A DNA stretch of 24,303 bases, taken from assembly GCA_965602635.1 (NCBI GenBank), contig CBFCZU010000036.1:1-24303 (forward strand), written 5' to 3'. Below the pieces are notes generated by a model. It made no database searches. It had not been told where the DNA came from and saw nothing but the letters and a program-made list of their open reading frames with translations. Both the position numbers and the translations under genes were made by a program. Shown here piece after piece: positions 8,018-14,697 of this stretch. Each line of letters starts with the position of its first letter. Position 1 is the first letter of the stretch. Source of the DNA: CBFCZU01 sp965602635 (lineage in GTDB: Bacteria > Planctomycetota > Phycisphaerae > SM23-33).

Positions 8018-8041
8018 CAGCTCGATAAGATGGGATATAAG
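8014..8041 (+). promoter_or_regulatory. Near-consensus sigma-70 promoter of the YwgA-like/HD operon
   Basis: TTGACA (8014-8019), 16-base spacer, TATAAG (8036-8041). Transcription would start near 8048, giving a 30-base leader that contains GGGAG (8066-8070) 7 bases before the ATG at 8078. The -35 box overlaps the amidase stop codon (8015-8017). Confidence 0.75.
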
Positions 8042-8077
8042 GATCCCTATCAAAAACCTAACATCGGGAGCGGGGCC

Positions 8078-8578
8078 ATGGACCGGCGGCAGATGGCGTT
8101 GAAATTGGTGGTTGAGGGGTTAGGTCTTGAGTTCAAGATCACGTTTTTTCAGGATCGCCTGATCCTCCAAAAGGCTGTCTATCTGTCTCAGGCCGCAGGC
8201 CTGGGACTCGGCTATCACTTTCAGTGGTACCTTCGGGGACCGTACAGCCCTGCCTTGACCAGGGACGCCTACAGCGTCGGCGTCCAACTGGCGGCAGACG
8301 ATGACGAATCGGAGGGGTGGGTCCTGGACGACCATTCCGTCAACAGGCTTGGTGACATAAGGTCTCTGTTTCAGAATGGGGGCCGCCCCCGGCTTGCGGA
8401 CAAGCTGGAGTTGCTGGCTTCGGTTCACTTCCTGATTGACCATAAGCAGGTGCCGGAAGGGGATGTGAGGGCTATCCAAGAGACACTGACCCGGTACGAG
8501 AAGAATTTCGGCGACGACGAAATCAGGCAAGCCCTCGGGGAGTTGAAGAAGAATGCGCTCCTTGTCCGGAGTCGGTGA
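8078..8578 (+). CDS. YwgA-like / SocA (Panacea, DUF4065)-like protein, partner of the HD protein
   Basis: A 166-aa protein. ATG 8078 is used because GGGAG lies 7 bases upstream; the in-frame ATG at 8030 lies inside the promoter. The N-terminal half has the pattern L30-Q-K-A-V-Y-L36, then Y46-x-F48-x-W50-Y51-x-x-G54-P-Y-S-P58. This 'QK..YL ... Y.F..Y..GPYS' signature is shared by YwgA-type proteins and by SocA/GepA-like (Panacea, DUF4065) proteins. From family knowledge, B. subtilis ywgA neighbours ywfO, an HD-domain gene, and Panacea domains act as antitoxins to many unrelated toxins. The gene overlaps the HD gene by 26 bases, so they are co-expressed. Its base composition is visibly less GC-rich than the flanks. 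A regulatory or antitoxin-like role is inferred; the family call rests on a short motif. Confidence 0.7.
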   Translation: MDRRQMALKLVVEGLGLEFKITFFQDRLILQKAVYLSQAAGLGLGYHFQWYLRGPYSPALTRDAYSVGVQLAADDDESEGWVLDDHSVNRLGDIRSLFQNGGRPRLADKLELLASVHFLIDHKQVPEGDVRAIQETLTRYEKNFGDDEIRQALGELKKNALLVRSR

Positions 8579-9974
8579 AGGCGGGCTGATCGTTGATTCC
8601 ATTCACGGGGACGTCCACCTGACGAAACAGGAACGCGAGGTCCTCGACACCGCATCCTTTCAACGACTTCGGCACATCAAGCAACTGGGAATGGGGCACG
8701 TTACGTACCCGAACGCCACGCATACACGATTCGCGCACAGCATCGGCGTGCTGGCGATCATGGGCAGAGTTGTCGGTCTCGCCCCGGACAAGCTGATCCT
8801 GTCTGATGACACGGCATATGACCTGCGGCTTGCGGCCCTGCTTCACGACATCGGCCACTATCCCTACTCTCACCTCGTGGAGAAGCTGCACACCGTCAGG
8901 CTCACAGACGAGATCATCAAGACACCGCACCCTTCGGGCAGGTCGTTGGATTTCAGCGGAAAGCCGTTCCCGCACCACGAGACCTTGGGCAGGCTAGTCG
9001 TTACGTCCCAACCCGACCTTCTTGAAGCCCTGGGTGGTCTACAACGAGCAAAGCACATCGCTGACATTTTCACGCGAACGGACACCGAAACGCTCCAGTT
9101 GAGTAAACTCATTCACAGCAGCCTAGACATGGACCGCCTCGACTATCTGCGTCGAGATGCCCAGGCAACTGGCGTCCCATATGGCGAAATCGATGCCAAC
9201 TACCTCCTTAACCAACTGAAGGTGAGCCCTCGGGGCATGGTCGGAGTCGGCAGGAAGGCCCTCCCCGCGGCCGAGCACTCTCTGTTCGCCCGGTTCTTCA
9301 TGTACCGCGCAGTCTACCGGCACAAGACAACGTTCGGTATCGAAGAGGCATGCCGGCAGCTACTCCGGAGAATCCACGACAAGGGCTGGTACGATTTCCC
9401 GCAAGACGGACAGAGCGTAGAAGGGATTGCTCGTGGGCCCAAGCTTGGAACTTTCACAGACGCGTACGTCGATGGAATCGTACAGAAGGCCGCTGGCAAC
9501 CAGGAAGACGAAGTCATTGCAGCGCTGGCTACCTCGATTCGGCATCGCAAGCCACCGAAGCTACTCAGAGAAGTGGATGTTTACACGAAGAGGGATACCA
9601 AATATCACGCCGGCGCAGCATTCAGGCAAGACTGCGCTCTCAAGCTTGCCGACCTCGCCAAGGAAGTCGGCATTCCCATGGGACTGTTCCTGCTCTGTGA
9701 GACACCTCCGCTGACTCTGGAGGAGAGGCCCGCGCGCGTTTCGGCGGATGAGGCGCGAGAACTGCCGGCAGAGACGGAAGAGGAGCTCATCAAGGTCTTC
9801 GTGGAGGGCGAGGAAGAACCCGTATCCATCGTGGACCTGCCGGAGAGCGTGCTGCACGAACAGGCGGACTACTTCTTCCAGAGCGTTCGCCTGTATGTTG
9901 TGCTAAACGAGACAAACAGAGAACAGCGGGCCAAAGACCTCAGGGAGAGAGTACGAGACTGGGGGCGCGCGTAG
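8553..9974 (+). CDS. HD-domain phosphohydrolase, dNTP triphosphohydrolase-like (YwfO/SAMHD1-like)
   Basis: A 473-aa protein. The N-terminus follows the family closely: IHGDVHLTKQE, then FQRLRHIKQLG and the metal-binding H62 in THTRFAHS, H98-D99 in LLHDIGHYPYSH, and an Asp in LDMDRLDYLRRDA (D192/D194). These complete the H...HD...D set expected of active dNTPases, which hydrolyse dNTPs to nucleosides and triphosphate; some act in phage defence by depleting dNTPs. The C-terminal 130 residues are acidic and less conserved in appearance (EETEEELIKVFVEGEEEP is typical of their composition). The start at 8553 lies inside the previous gene. It is the second gene of an autonomous operon. Activity and substrate are inferred from motifs. 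Confidence 0.9.
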   Translation: MRSLSGVGEGGLIVDSIHGDVHLTKQEREVLDTASFQRLRHIKQLGMGHVTYPNATHTRFAHSIGVLAIMGRVVGLAPDKLILSDDTAYDLRLAALLHDIGHYPYSHLVEKLHTVRLTDEIIKTPHPSGRSLDFSGKPFPHHETLGRLVVTSQPDLLEALGGLQRAKHIADIFTRTDTETLQLSKLIHSSLDMDRLDYLRRDAQATGVPYGEIDANYLLNQLKVSPRGMVGVGRKALPAAEHSLFARFFMYRAVYRHKTTFGIEEACRQLLRRIHDKGWYDFPQDGQSVEGIARGPKLGTFTDAYVDGIVQKAAGNQEDEVIAALATSIRHRKPPKLLREVDVYTKRDTKYHAGAAFRQDCALKLADLAKEVGIPMGLFLLCETPPLTLEERPARVSADEARELPAETEEELIKVFVEGEEEPVSIVDLPESVLHEQADYFFQSVRLYVVLNETNREQRAKDLRERVRDWGRA

Positions 9975-10066
9975 GCTCGCGCACGTCTGGACAGAGTTCT
10001 GCCCGCCCGAGCGTTGGGCGGAGTGGTGGTCCGGTACGACCGGTTAGCTTGTTCTGTTCGCGGTAT

Positions 10067-10110
10067 TCTACCAATGCCACATGTCCTAAGGCATTGTTGC
10101 CACTGGTAGA
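10067..10110. other. Bulged inverted repeat between convergent genes
   Basis: TCTACC and AATGCC (10067-10078) pair with GGCATT (10090-10095) and GGTAGA (10105-10110), with an 11-base loop and a 9-base one-sided bulge. It lies between the 3' ends of the HD gene and the minus-strand hydrolase gene. It could be a terminator or a remnant of a mobile palindromic element. The whole 9975-10192 stretch has no recognisable gene. Confidence 0.45.
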
Positions 10111-10164
10111 TTGCGCGAGGTCAGAAGCAGCGGGGCGCCCGCTGCCGTGCGCTGCCACCTCTTA

Positions 10165-10194
10165 CTCCGACCTCCGACCTTTCCCCTCCGACCT
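10165..10194. repeat. Short direct repeats CTCCGACCT
   Basis: Three copies of CTCCGACCT begin at 10165, 10172 and 10186, the first two overlapping as a 7-base unit. The last copy touches the stop codon of the hydrolase gene. Confidence 0.6.
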
Positions 10195-12475
10195 ATCTGT
10201 CGGATATATCCTGGAACGAGCTTTCCGGGTCGCCGCAGTAGTCCACCGGCCCGGTGAATTTCTCGGAGCCGATCCGCTTGCCCGTCTTCTTCGTGACGAA
10301 CAGCTTGACGACCGCGGAGTTGGCGTACGCTTCCAGCGGGACGGCGATGATCGTGCCGTTGAACCGGAACTTCACCCGCTGCATCTTGGCGTCGCCGGGG
10401 TACATCACGCCGACCCGCCCGACGTCCCAGCCGCGCTTGACGCGGAAGAGGGCGTACGGCGTCCTGGCGTGGCGGACCTTGGCCCCGGCCTCGACCGTCG
10501 CGGTCATGATCCCGGCCACATAGCCGTCCTTGACGGTGTACAGCTTGCCGCGGGCCCCGCGCGGGACGCGCATCGGGTCCGGCTCGAAGCACAGCACACG
10601 CCGGCGGAAGTGCTCGTACAGCGGCAGGTACTTGGCGTAAAGCGCCACCGCCCGGGCCTGGCCCATGCCGGGGTCGCGCCCGACCTTGGGGAAGCAGCCG
10701 TGAAGCACCGCCCGGCGGAGGTTCTCGTCGGTGCTGTGGCGGTCAGAGGTCCACATGAAGAAGTTCGGCTTGGCGATGCACGCCCAGAAGTACTTCTCCT
10801 CGTAGATGTCACCGTCGCCCTCCAGAAGCTGCCCGTCCACGTGCCGCATGCAGCGGATGGTCTGGGGCTTGTTGGCGAAAATCGCCATCGGCCTGCCCGT
10901 GGCGCGCATGTGCTGCTTCATCCGCCGGGTGATCTCGTCGTAGGAGAAGTTCACGCTGTAGGCCCGGCGGTTGTCCACCACGGTTATCCCGTCGTCGTGG
11001 GCGTACTGCACCTCGTAGTGGCGGAAGCAGTCGAGGAAGAAGCCGCACAGCGTGGGGTACTCGGCCAGGATCTTCTTGACGCTCTCGTCGCAGAACTTGC
11101 CGAACGAGGTGCTCATGTCGGCGTTGGTGTTGTGGCACATCTGCCAGCCGGAGGGGATGGGCTTGCCGTCCTGGTCGCGGCAGATGGCGTCGGGCCAGCG
11201 CTTCTCGGTGATGGGGCGGAACCCGTCGGTGTAGTTGAAGTACCAGAACGGGCAGATGCCCGCCTTGCGGATGTTGCGGAGCTGCTTCTTGATGTCGGCG
11301 CGGGTGTGGTAGAGGAGCTTGTCCACGGGGCCTCTCTTGCGCCAGTCGGGCCCGTAGATCTTCTCGGCCAGCTCCTCGTCGCTGTGGGTGTCGATCCACT
11401 TGAGGACGTCCCAGGCGTTGACGTCCTTGCCGCTGCGCCGGAGCACGCGGTAGAGCTGCTCGTTAGCCCCTATCCGCAGCCAGCGGTCCTTGCCGTCCTG
11501 GAAGTAGTCGTTGTAGTGCGAGAAGTGCCCGTGGACCTCGAGGGTCTTGAGCCCCACGTCCAGCCAGGGCTTGGGGTTCTCGCCGATCTCGACGCCGCCG
11601 CAGTTGAAGACCCCCTCGAAGTCGAAGATGGCCTTGGAGTCGGGGTCGAAGTACTCGCGGTATTTGCGATAGACCTTTCCCAGCCCCGGCCGCCAGCAGC
11701 CCTCGTGGAAGAACAGCTCGACCCGCGTGGTCATCGGCCTGTCGCCCACCAGCCCGATGTAGTAGTTGAGCGCCTCCAGGGTGTTGGCCTTCTGCACCGG
11801 CTTGCGGTTGGCGCCCCAGTTGAAAAGCTTCTCGCCGTTCTCGAACTGGAAACGCGAGGCCGGAACCTTGTCACTCATCACGTTGGCCATCGAGTAGCCC
11901 ACGTCCAGCTCCTTTGAGTAGTGGCTGGTCATGGGCAGGATGATCTCGCGCGGCGAGACGTAGGAGATCTGGAGGTGGTTGAAGTTGAAGCTGTCCATCC
12001 CGTCGAAGGTGAACTCTCCGTTGTAGCATGGCGCCCAGACGTCCCATCCGGCGTGGAGCGGGAAGTTGAAGCCCACGCGCAGGGAGCGGTCGGCGACCTT
12101 GCGGGCGGCCTTTGCGGCCCGGACCTCCCACATCAGCGAGTCCCTCTCCAGCTTCATGGTGACCGTCAGCGTGAAGGGCGCGCCGGCGAAGCGCTTGGTC
12201 AGGGTGATGCGGTTGCCGCGCTTGGCGGCGGCGCTGACGCGGAAGCGGTCGGCGAGGTCGTCGTACCACCGCCCGTCGCGCTCGTCGTACACCCGCAGGT
12301 AGCCCAGGGAGCCCTCCATGTTCTGGCGGAGGAGCTTGAGCAGGTCCACCTTGCGCTTCTTGAGATAAGCCGAGCGGATGAAGCCGGTGGCTTTCTCCAC
12401 GGCGATCGAGACGTCGGGATTCTCCAGGAACCAGCAATTGGCCTTGGTCGGGGGGGGGAATGTGATTTTTTTCAT
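10193..12475 (-). CDS. Large putative glycoside hydrolase, family not recognised
   Basis: A 760-aa protein. The start is the ATG at 12475 because AAAGGA lies 7 bases upstream; the ATG seven codons earlier has no such site. Residues 1 to about 250 look beta-rich, like the N-terminal sandwich of GH31/GH36-type enzymes. The middle reads like a TIM barrel, with GICPFWYFNYTDG, CGFFLDCFRHYEV (D482), IFANKP and LLEGDGD (E552, D554, D556); D482 is a candidate nucleophile and an acid from the last group a candidate acid/base. The C-terminal 120 residues look like a beta sandwich. No signal peptide is seen, so it is apparently cytoplasmic. A run of nine C (coding strand) falls at codons 6-9. Function as a carbohydrate-active enzyme is an inference from overall pattern. 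Confidence 0.6.
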   Translation of the reverse strand: MKKITFPPPTKANCWFLENPDVSIAVEKATGFIRSAYLKKRKVDLLKLLRQNMEGSLGYLRVYDERDGRWYDDLADRFRVSAAAKRGNRITLTKRFAGAPFTLTVTMKLERDSLMWEVRAAKAARKVADRSLRVGFNFPLHAGWDVWAPCYNGEFTFDGMDSFNFNHLQISYVSPREIILPMTSHYSKELDVGYSMANVMSDKVPASRFQFENGEKLFNWGANRKPVQKANTLEALNYYIGLVGDRPMTTRVELFFHEGCWRPGLGKVYRKYREYFDPDSKAIFDFEGVFNCGGVEIGENPKPWLDVGLKTLEVHGHFSHYNDYFQDGKDRWLRIGANEQLYRVLRRSGKDVNAWDVLKWIDTHSDEELAEKIYGPDWRKRGPVDKLLYHTRADIKKQLRNIRKAGICPFWYFNYTDGFRPITEKRWPDAICRDQDGKPIPSGWQMCHNTNADMSTSFGKFCDESVKKILAEYPTLCGFFLDCFRHYEVQYAHDDGITVVDNRRAYSVNFSYDEITRRMKQHMRATGRPMAIFANKPQTIRCMRHVDGQLLEGDGDIYEEKYFWACIAKPNFFMWTSDRHSTDENLRRAVLHGCFPKVGRDPGMGQARAVALYAKYLPLYEHFRRRVLCFEPDPMRVPRGARGKLYTVKDGYVAGIMTATVEAGAKVRHARTPYALFRVKRGWDVGRVGVMYPGDAKMQRVKFRFNGTIIAVPLEAYANSAVVKLFVTKKTGKRIGSEKFTGPVDYCGDPESSFQDISDR

Positions 12476-12585
12476 TGTCGGGTCCTTTCGATGCAAACTC
12501 AGCGTAGTAAAGGGGGATTCCTAACACGAAGGCGGTGCGGCGGCAAGCGAAGAATGGCAAAAACCCTGTCGGTCCCCGGGGCGAA

Positions 12586-12594
12586 TGCTATGAT
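12586..12594 (+). promoter_or_regulatory. Extended -10 promoter of the Cys-rich small protein
   Basis: TGC followed directly by TATGAT (12589-12594) is a good extended -10 (TGnTATAAT-like). The -35 region is weak. The GGAGGA ribosome site at 12625-12630 follows within a short leader. Confidence 0.45.
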
Positions 12595-12638
12595 ACCAGT
12601 GGATAACCGGTCCATGGATGGATGGGAGGAGTGAGTAA

Positions 12639-12932
12639 GTGAAGCATCATGCAACCGGCCGACCAATCGGCAAGTGCAAGGGGTGTTGCCTCAACATGAG
12701 AACCTTCTGTGCGGCCGGGCTCGACCCCAAGAGCGAGTGGAGCCGCCACAAGTGCACCAGCCGGGACGACAAGTCCCTGCTCGAGGCATATCTTCACCCC
12801 GACCCCGTAACCGGCGCCAAGGCGGCCAAGCAGCGCCGCCGTGCCGTGGCTACGACCACCTCCAGCGAGCCGCACCACGACGGCACGGTCTTCGCCCCCG
12901 CCCGGAGCAGCGGCCGGCGGGGCAAGCGTTGA
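12639..12932 (+). CDS. Cys-rich small protein of unknown function, 97 aa
   Basis: GTG start at 12639 with a strong GGAGGA ribosome site 8 bases upstream. The first 40 residues hold five cysteines (C13, C16, C17, C24, C39), including the cluster CKGCC, plus a Trp and His (EWSRHKC). This looks like a small metal-binding or disulfide-bonded knuckle. The rest (after YLHPDPVTG) is basic and ends in RRGKR. There is no signal peptide, so a cytoplasmic zinc-binding, nucleic-acid-contacting protein is possible. I do not recognise a named family. It is divergent from the large hydrolase gene, sharing a 163-base intergenic region. Confidence 0.75.
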   Translation: MKHHATGRPIGKCKGCCLNMRTFCAAGLDPKSEWSRHKCTSRDDKSLLEAYLHPDPVTGAKAAKQRRRAVATTTSSEPHHDGTVFAPARSSGRRGKR

Positions 12933-13000
12933 CCTGACCGCGCCGCCCGTGGTATCGTGCGCCGGGTATCAGCCCACCAGGTGAGATCCGCGCCAGGTGG

Positions 13001-13069
13001 ATGAAGATGGAGAAGTTCAAGGAGGACCTCCAGGCCACCGAGAAGTGGCTCGCCGAGCAGGCGAAATAG
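13001..13069 (+). other. Very short ORF or gene remnant (22 codons)
   Basis: ATG 13001 to TAG 13069 encodes MKMEKFKEDLQATEKWLAEQ plus AK, an amphipathic charged helix. The frame is also open upstream to 12938 with protein-like composition (GISPPGEIRARW) but has no start there. It may be the tail of a decayed gene; support is thin. Confidence 0.25.
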
Positions 13070-13117
13070 CCGGCGACCCCCAGGGTCCCGGGGGCGGGTG
13101 CATTAGGTTTTGGTGGT

Positions 13118-13480
13118 GTGGCCGCGGGAGGATCGCGCCAGACGTGCGGGCTTCTCCGGCGTCCCTCCGGGACTGACGAGCTTGGGGGCCTGTACCGGGG
13201 GTTTCGCTTCGCTCCACCCCCGGCTACGCTCCGACGGCCCTTCGGGCCGGTTCAGCTCATGAAGCAGACGGCCGCGACACCGCCAACAACAGTGCCCCCA
13301 CGGGGCAGTGCTACCCGAGCAGGGCTCATTGGCGCGGTCCAGGCCCGAAGGGCCGCTGGACAGTAGCCGTGGGCGACAGCCCGCCGTCAGGCGGGCAAGC
13401 CCACGGTAAGCGTCGGCCCCAAGCCCAGAGCCCCGACGGGGCGCCGGAGAACGCAACCCGCCATCGAAAGAGCCGTCTTC
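13118..13480. repeat. Cluster of palindromic REP-like repeats
   Basis: At least four units share a small GC stem plus a tail like CG(C/T)CGGAG: minus strand 13151-13174 (stem GTCCC/GGGAC), minus strand 13229-13250 (GGCCC/GGGCC), plus strand 13342-13360 (GGCCC/GGGCC, diverged tail), and plus strand 13429-13452 (GCCCC/GGGGC). A nested hairpin at 13367-13406 has outer arms CCGTGGGC/GCCCACGG and inner arms GCCCGCC/GGCGGGC around GTCA. Open frames on both strands here are by-products of GC-rich repeats. No gene is recognised between 13070 and 13718; besides this cluster it contains only a promoter. Confidence 0.7.
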
Positions 13481-13554
13481 GGACAACTCGCTCGTTGGCG
13501 ACTACTGCCTAAAGTTACACACAGTTGTTGACACTATCCGGAGACGACAGGGCC

Positions 13555-13582
13555 TTGACAGAATCCGCAATTGGGGTACAAT
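13555..13582 (+). promoter_or_regulatory. Near-consensus sigma-70 promoter of the first PEP-CTERM gene
   Basis: TTGACA (13555-13560), 16-base spacer, TACAAT (13577-13582). Transcription from about 13589 leaves a leader of about 130 bases before the ATG at 13719, which has AGGAGGAGG just upstream. Confidence 0.75.
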
Positions 13583-13718
13583 AGGGGGCGCTTGAAGGGA
13601 TGGGATGAGTTGCTCGGCCCATCGAGGCACGTCGAGTCAGTCCTTCTACGTTGGTCGTCTGGCATTTCCGGGCGAACCGGTCACGTCACAGATGGCACTG
13701 CTCATTAGGAGGAGGACG

Positions 13719-14441
13719 ATGAAGAAAGCACTTGTGTTGCTAACTGTTGTGTGTTGTGCCGGCACGGCCTGGGGTGACGTCGTCCCCAACCTCCAATACG
13801 ACGGATGGCGGGGCTGGAACAACCACGATGCCAGCTACACCTGGATGGACAGTTGGGGCAACCACGATGACTGGGGGTCCAGCACCTACTGTGATGCTGC
13901 TGTCGCCCAGTTCGACCGTCCATCCATCCTGACGGCCATCAACAATGTCACGGGTGGCTCAGGGCCTTACGATGCCTATCTCCACATCGCGGTAACCCAA
14001 GATGCTGACAACCTTGCCGCCTTGGGCATCGCTCGGCCGGTCGCAGGCGTGTTCGCCATCGACAATTTCCCATGGGGATCCGCCACCGGCACAGGCACGA
14101 ATTTCGAGGTCAACGTTGTCGCCAACGCTAACGGGAGCAACATGCATGACGACACGTTTGCCTGGTCCTATGACACGCTTTCGGACCGCTACCTGCTGAA
14201 CCTCAATGTGGGCCAGGCCATGGTCGACTTCTACCTGAACCACACCGCTGCCGATGGCTTCTTCATCAGCAACGCCAATCCTGACGGGACCTACAACCCT
14301 GGTCAGCGTCTGGATACGCTTTGGGGACAAGGATCGGCGACTTTCACGCTGGAAATCGTTCCCGAGCCGGCGACGCTGCTCCTGCTGGGTCTAGGCGGCC
14401 TGGGCGTGCTTGTCCGCCGAAAGCGGCAAGACGTCACCTGA
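13719..14441 (+). CDS. PEP-CTERM sorting-signal exported protein
   Basis: A 240-aa protein. ATG 13719 follows AGGAGGAGG and begins a signal peptide MKKALVLLTVVCCAGTAWG with cleavage near G-D. The mature domain is rich in W, N, D, G and aromatic residues and probably forms a beta sandwich. The C-terminus carries the PEP-CTERM signal VPEP, a Leu/Gly-rich helix (ATLLLLGLGGLGVLV) and the basic tail RRKRQ. In this system an exosortase cleaves the tail and the protein becomes surface or matrix associated; no exosortase gene lies in the window. It is expressed alone from its own promoter and ends at a good terminator. The DNA is less GC-rich than the neighbours. The function of the mature domain is unknown. 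Confidence 0.9.
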   Translation: MKKALVLLTVVCCAGTAWGDVVPNLQYDGWRGWNNHDASYTWMDSWGNHDDWGSSTYCDAAVAQFDRPSILTAINNVTGGSGPYDAYLHIAVTQDADNLAALGIARPVAGVFAIDNFPWGSATGTGTNFEVNVVANANGSNMHDDTFAWSYDTLSDRYLLNLNVGQAMVDFYLNHTAADGFFISNANPDGTYNPGQRLDTLWGQGSATFTLEIVPEPATLLLLGLGGLGVLVRRKRQDVT

Positions 14442-14466
14442 CAACCTGCTAAGACGAGTGTTCCTT

Positions 14467-14498
14467 ACAGCCCCCGCCCGGCGATAGTTGGGGGCTGT
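14467..14498 (+). terminator. Rho-independent terminator of the PEP-CTERM gene
   Basis: ACAGCCCCC (14467-14475) pairs perfectly with GGGGGCTGT (14490-14498), 14-base loop, followed by the T-rich TCTTAT. The remaining bases to 14697 hold small palindromes (GCATCG/CGATGC at 14564-14579) but no gene. Confidence 0.8.
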
Positions 14499-14697
14499 TC
14501 TTATGCGATCGATGGTCTCACGAGCCTTCCTCCTGTTTGGGTGAGCGGATTCCACCTCGGGGTGCATCGTGTGCGATGCGGGCGCGACGAGATCCTCGCC
14601 CTGACGGGGCAGACCAACGCGGCCTTCTCGGCTTAATGCACCCCCCGGGGGTTGCCCGTGGCAGCAATGGGGGCACTTGCGGTATGTTCAGGGGCGA

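Noticed and set aside
10049..11917. Long plus-strand frame of 622 codons opposite the large hydrolase gene
   Set aside because: Its composition (runs of V, L, G, H, A, P without motifs) is the antisense of a GC-rich gene; the minus-strand product has a ribosome site and protein-like domains.
13103..13486. Overlapping frames on both strands (127 and 82 codons) in the repeat cluster
   Set aside because: They arise from palindromic repeats; Ser/Pro/Gly/Arg-rich text with no fold-like pattern and no ribosome site.
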